NCBI GenBank assembly: GCA_019245115.1
Contig: JAFARZ010000157.1
Location: 1 to 64,000, forward strand
From: Streptosporangiaceae bacterium
Lineage (GTDB): Bacteria; Actinomycetota; Actinomycetes; Streptosporangiales; Streptosporangiaceae
Direction of reading: 5' to 3'
Length of the DNA stretch: 64,000 nucleotides
A program made the translations under genes and the position numbers. Every line of letters starts with the position of its first letter. Position 1 is the first letter of the stretch. The notes beneath the pieces are model-generated. The model saw only the letters and a program-made list of their open reading frames with translations, searched no databases and was not told the origin of the DNA. Below are positions 62,801 through 64,000 of the stretch, in pieces.

Positions 62801-64000
62801 CCTATCGCGTCGCCCGGCAGATGCTGCTGCTCAAGCATTTCCTCGCCGTCTACGCCGCGGAACGGCCTCAGGTCGTGATCTGCTCGGCGGGTGCGGCCAT
62901 GACGAGGGCGGCGGACGCAGCGCCAGACCCCGCGCAGAGCGTGCTGACCGGGATGGCCCGGGCCATCACCACGGAATACCCGGAGCTTACTTGCGTTCAG
63001 GCAGACCTGGAACCCGGGGCGGCACCGCCGGTTCTGGAGGTGCTCAGCGCGGCGGCGAGCCTGTCCGGCGCGGGGCACATCGCGCTGCGTGCTGACCGGT
63101 GGTACGCGGCGCGCTTGCGGGAAAGCGAGCTGCCCGGTGGCGATTCGCCACCGGTGCCGATCAGGCCGGATGGCACCTACCTCATCACCGGGGGCCTCGG
63201 CGGCCTCGGGCAGGTGGTCGCCACCTGGCTGGCCGACCGCGGCGCGCGCTCGCTGCTGGCCGTCGGCCGGAACGTCGCGGACCCCGGGCCGGCGCAGCTC
63301 ACGGCGCTGCGATCGCGCGGGGTACGCGTCACCGAGTGGCAAGCGGACGTGGCCGACCCGGCGGACGTCAGGAGGATCATCGAGCGCGCGGCGGCCGAGC
63401 TGCCCCCGATCCGCGGCGTCGTGCACGCCGCCGGTGTGTCGCACGACGCGAGCCTGGCGAATCTCGGCTGGGAGCAGTTCCGCAAGGTGCTGGACCCCAA
63501 GGTGCGGGGTGCCTGGCATCTGCACCAGCAGACCGCCGGGCTTCAGCTTGATTTCTTCGTGCTGTTCTCCTCGATCGCGTCGGTCACCGGATCGGCAGGG
63601 CAGTCGAACTATGTCGTCGCTAACGCCTTCCTGGACTGTCTGGCCAGGTACCGGCGGCACCGCGGCCAGACGGCGCTGAGCATCGGGTGGGGCCCGTGGG
63701 CGCAGGCCGGGATGGCGGCCCGCGCGGACCTCCTCGCCCGGCTTGACTCGATCGGCATGGCCAGTGTTCCCGCCGGCGCGGCGCTCGATGCGCTCGGCCG
63801 GCTGCTGGGCTCGGCCACCGCCCACACGGGCCTAGCCGCAATCGCCTGGCACCGCTTCCGGGGCGCCCTGGGGCGCAGGGATCCGGACACGCTCCTCGAC
63901 GGCCTCCTGACCGCGGCTCCCGGCACGAGCCACCCGGATGGGTCCGACCGGGACGGGGATGTCACAGCCAGGCTGACCGAGCTGGCCGTCACGGAACCGG
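56878..64000 (+). CDS. Giant FAAL-ACP-KS-AT-DH-KR polyketide synthase (3' end beyond window)
   Basis: One frame stays open from ATG 56878 (AGGGAAG upstream) to the window end, over 2,370 residues. Domains in order: fatty-acyl-AMP ligase (1 to about 575, QYTSGSTSQPRG); ACP with attachment Ser619 in GIDS; KS with Cys841 (DTACSSS), His976 (HGTGT) and His1015 (NIGHLE). The AT has Ser1296 (GHSLG) and TRAFHS, which favours malonyl-CoA. The DH has His1602 (HRVLGAPVMP) and Asp1781 (TLDACFH). The KR has GGLGGLG and Tyr2245 (QSNYVVAN). There is no ER before the end. All seen active-site residues are present. The enzyme should activate a fatty acid, load it on its own ACP, extend it by one malonyl unit and reduce it to an enoyl chain. 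Confidence 0.95.
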   Translation, partial: MAEISEGSLTGTQSVVHRIREHARRTPERTALVMLPDGESEAERVSFGELDRRARSFAAFLRAREGAGERVLLLLPQGTGYVTAFLGCLYAGAVAVPGSVPARGRQTERIAGIIADCAPQMVVTVRAKAGRIQQMLPAGCTAVGIEDIPESSYAWEDPGIEPDRLAYLQYTSGSTSQPRGVRVSHRNLVYQCRMLEGGVGVRADEVMVSWLPLFHDMGLIGGLLLPLSVGAAVVLMPPMAFVQAPLRWLAAISRYRATATFVPNFALALCCEKVTEEDRRRLDLSCLRAIVVGAEPVRAETLEAFAAAFGPVGAGFQTLVPGYGLAEATLAVCIHDRSTPAAITACDADELGHGRLTPAPPGSARTQRLVGVGRPLLDTEVVIVTPASGHPCPEGTEGEIWVRGETVTAGYRERADETASVFGARLPDGRGPFLRTGDLGVRYGGNVYITGRLKDLIIIHGLNHHPHDIERTAGDAHPALATDRGAAFSVTADGGEQLVIVHELKLSDRRAADPEAVAKSIRLQVTSEHDLAPAAVILIRPGSLPMTTSGKVRRNECRQLYLDGLLAVEYTWRGDAAPAAPAGYAAVTGWLVARIAALKGLPLDEVAVDAPFASFGIDSVTLVGISGDLQGWLGRRVDPLCLYDHPTIARLARFISCGEPAARLEDGARTSQPVAVVGMACEFPGARSADEFWDLLVHARDAVGTPPRPREGAGPDGDGPAERSSADAPRGGFINGIDEFDAGFFGVSAAEARVMDPQQRLLLTVTWRALEDAAIPPGSIAGSNAGVFVGISGSDYRQLMARDRAEPDGYAGTGNALSIAANRISYFFDLRGPSQAVDTACSSSLVALHQAVASLRLGECDLAIVGGVNLLLDPGITASLSQAGMLAPDGRCKTFDASADGYVRGEGCGVVILERQADAIRRGDRLLALIRGSAVSQDGQSNSLTAPSGLAQRAVIRRALAAAGLPPEQVGYVEAHGTGTSLGDPIEVGALTSVYGGTGPGAPVWVGSVKTNIGHLEAAAGIAGFIKLVLSLRHGLLPAHLHLRQLNPYISLDGTRLRIPEAAQEWPAGPYPRAGAVSSFGFGGTNAHVIATESAESADPPPRQREHSGDAEAGWYVLPVSAKTRSALLELTDGYAGFLSGPPGRDLPLAAVCHTAGARRDHHRHRLAVLATSPGHAAELLRRYRAGDAPPGVAAGMAGTRTSAFLFAGQGAQAPGMAEMLYAEYALFRDVVDRCDELVAELLGRPLRPTICGTPGEQVDLGQTRYAQPAMFVTGYAIASLWQACGVRPDYLLGHSLGEYVAACVGGVLSAEDAIRLVVMRGQLMQDLTPPGAMYAVHAPERVLAGLREDVEANGDGLIAIAAENGPGHLVISGDQAVAADLAERYAAKDARVSRLAGTRAFHSPLIREAAPEFARYAGQIPHQPSRIPIISNVTGEVATIDPDYWVRQMLGPVRFGAGIQTLAARGCQTFVEAGPNPALTAVAAAAQPDASCLLSARRGDTDGRRFLRSLAAWYADGGGVDWPGLHRARSGNAAPAPGVVPLPAYPLRAQRYWYVRGRTEQSGTPSTAHPLLGVAADLAGTSGRWFNQAVTTARPWFLGQHRVLGAPVMPAAAIIEWALAAARTAAAGEAGTATNGTAQAWTLEGVKFGQLIQLTDDQPADLQAAADPSGEAIRLGCFSRVPGRGTGWTENATVAAARPAGPRTLPPDRDPAELRTRMTTRDIQDLYPRLHALGLDYGPAFRGLKQVWVLPGGSEALGLIEAGPAAGDAGAYVLHPVTLDACFHVAAAFLDGGETLWLPAGLGRITVYRQLPQRVWCHARAHGRQESEDFAMDLDILSESGECLAAIEGLRFSALPVAPESAPLRRYEVGWRELPDAAAPATPGTWLILGADVAAIRDWRSQLAEAGHTAIAVATGPGGMPPVPGTRIVNPYSESGVRRLFAELRAELPTVTGLILHGGPFRARRSEAATLRDTYRVARQMLLLKHFLAVYAAERPQVVICSAGAAMTRAADAAPDPAQSVLTGMARAITTEYPELTCVQADLEPGAAPPVLEVLSAAASLSGAGHIALRADRWYAARLRESELPGGDSPPVPIRPDGTYLITGGLGGLGQVVATWLADRGARSLLAVGRNVADPGPAQLTALRSRGVRVTEWQADVADPADVRRIIERAAAELPPIRGVVHAAGVSHDASLANLGWEQFRKVLDPKVRGAWHLHQQTAGLQLDFFVLFSSIASVTGSAGQSNYVVANAFLDCLARYRRHRGQTALSIGWGPWAQAGMAARADLLARLDSIGMASVPAGAALDALGRLLGSATAHTGLAAIAWHRFRGALGRRDPDTLLDGLLTAAPGTSHPDGSDRDGDVTARLTELAVTEP

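Overview
The window is very GC-rich and its genes use ATG, GTG and TTG starts, 4-base ATGA/GTGA overlaps and GC-rich terminators. It holds a DevS/DosS-type sensor kinase, twin-arginine and lipoprotein export signals, PadR regulators, a ricin-lectin GH16 enzyme and modular polyketide synthase. This points to a soil-type actinomycete; I cannot fix the genus. The first 48 bases are a pure G run, probably a contig-edge artefact. No tRNA, rRNA, prophage, transposase or CRISPR array was seen.

Layout. 104-4684 (minus): sugar ABC importer with two binding proteins and two permeases. 4848-8592 (plus): PadR regulator, MacB/LolD-like ATPase and FtsX-like permease. 8593-9028: G-rich repeats and copy 1 of a dispersed hairpin element. 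9029-16895: a P-loop kinase-like protein, a cupin, a GH16 glucanase with a promoter and operator, a TAT-exported phosphoesterase, a small lipoprotein, repeats including copy 2 of the hairpin element, a mucin-like protein ending in LAVTG and an L,D-transpeptidase. 16920-27407 (minus): a phosphate uptake (pst) cluster with PstC, PstA, three different PstS-like proteins, PstB and a sortase-fold membrane protein that has lost its catalytic His and Cys.

27653-38685 is a surface-glycan locus. A membrane glycosyltransferase, an exosortase-family protease/transpeptidase, an ATP-grasp protein, a UDP-GlcNAc 2-epimerase and a HAD hydrolase are linked by 4-base overlaps. A TPR regulator and a giant membrane protein follow. 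Divergently lie a PIG-L deacetylase and a secreted protein with a C-terminal sorting-signal-like tail. Two other secreted proteins nearby (39806-40405 and 43247-44305) have similar tails (P-x-G, hydrophobic helix, Arg cluster). Together they look like an exosortase/exopolysaccharide system of the kind best known from Gram-negative bacteria, here in an actinomycete.

38648-45793 continues with a sigma factor and small partner, a surface protein, a secreted helical-barrel protein under a PadR regulator, a degenerate ABC ATPase and a D-aminoacylase. 45770-49247 contains a dormancy-type (DosR/DevS) sensing module: a GAF-GAF histidine kinase with the conserved heme-ligand motif, a GAF protein with a degenerate histidine-kinase tail, and a target gene preceded by two DosR-like boxes. 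49421-53462 holds glycan-modifying genes (GT92, sulfotransferase, GT2, UDP-glucuronate decarboxylase-like). 53512-56670 holds VOC, glutathione peroxidase, a stand-alone fatty-acyl-AMP ligase and a YjbR-like protein. From 56878 to the window end runs one uninterrupted frame encoding a FAAL-ACP-KS-AT-DH-KR lipid-primed polyketide synthase, cut off by the window edge.
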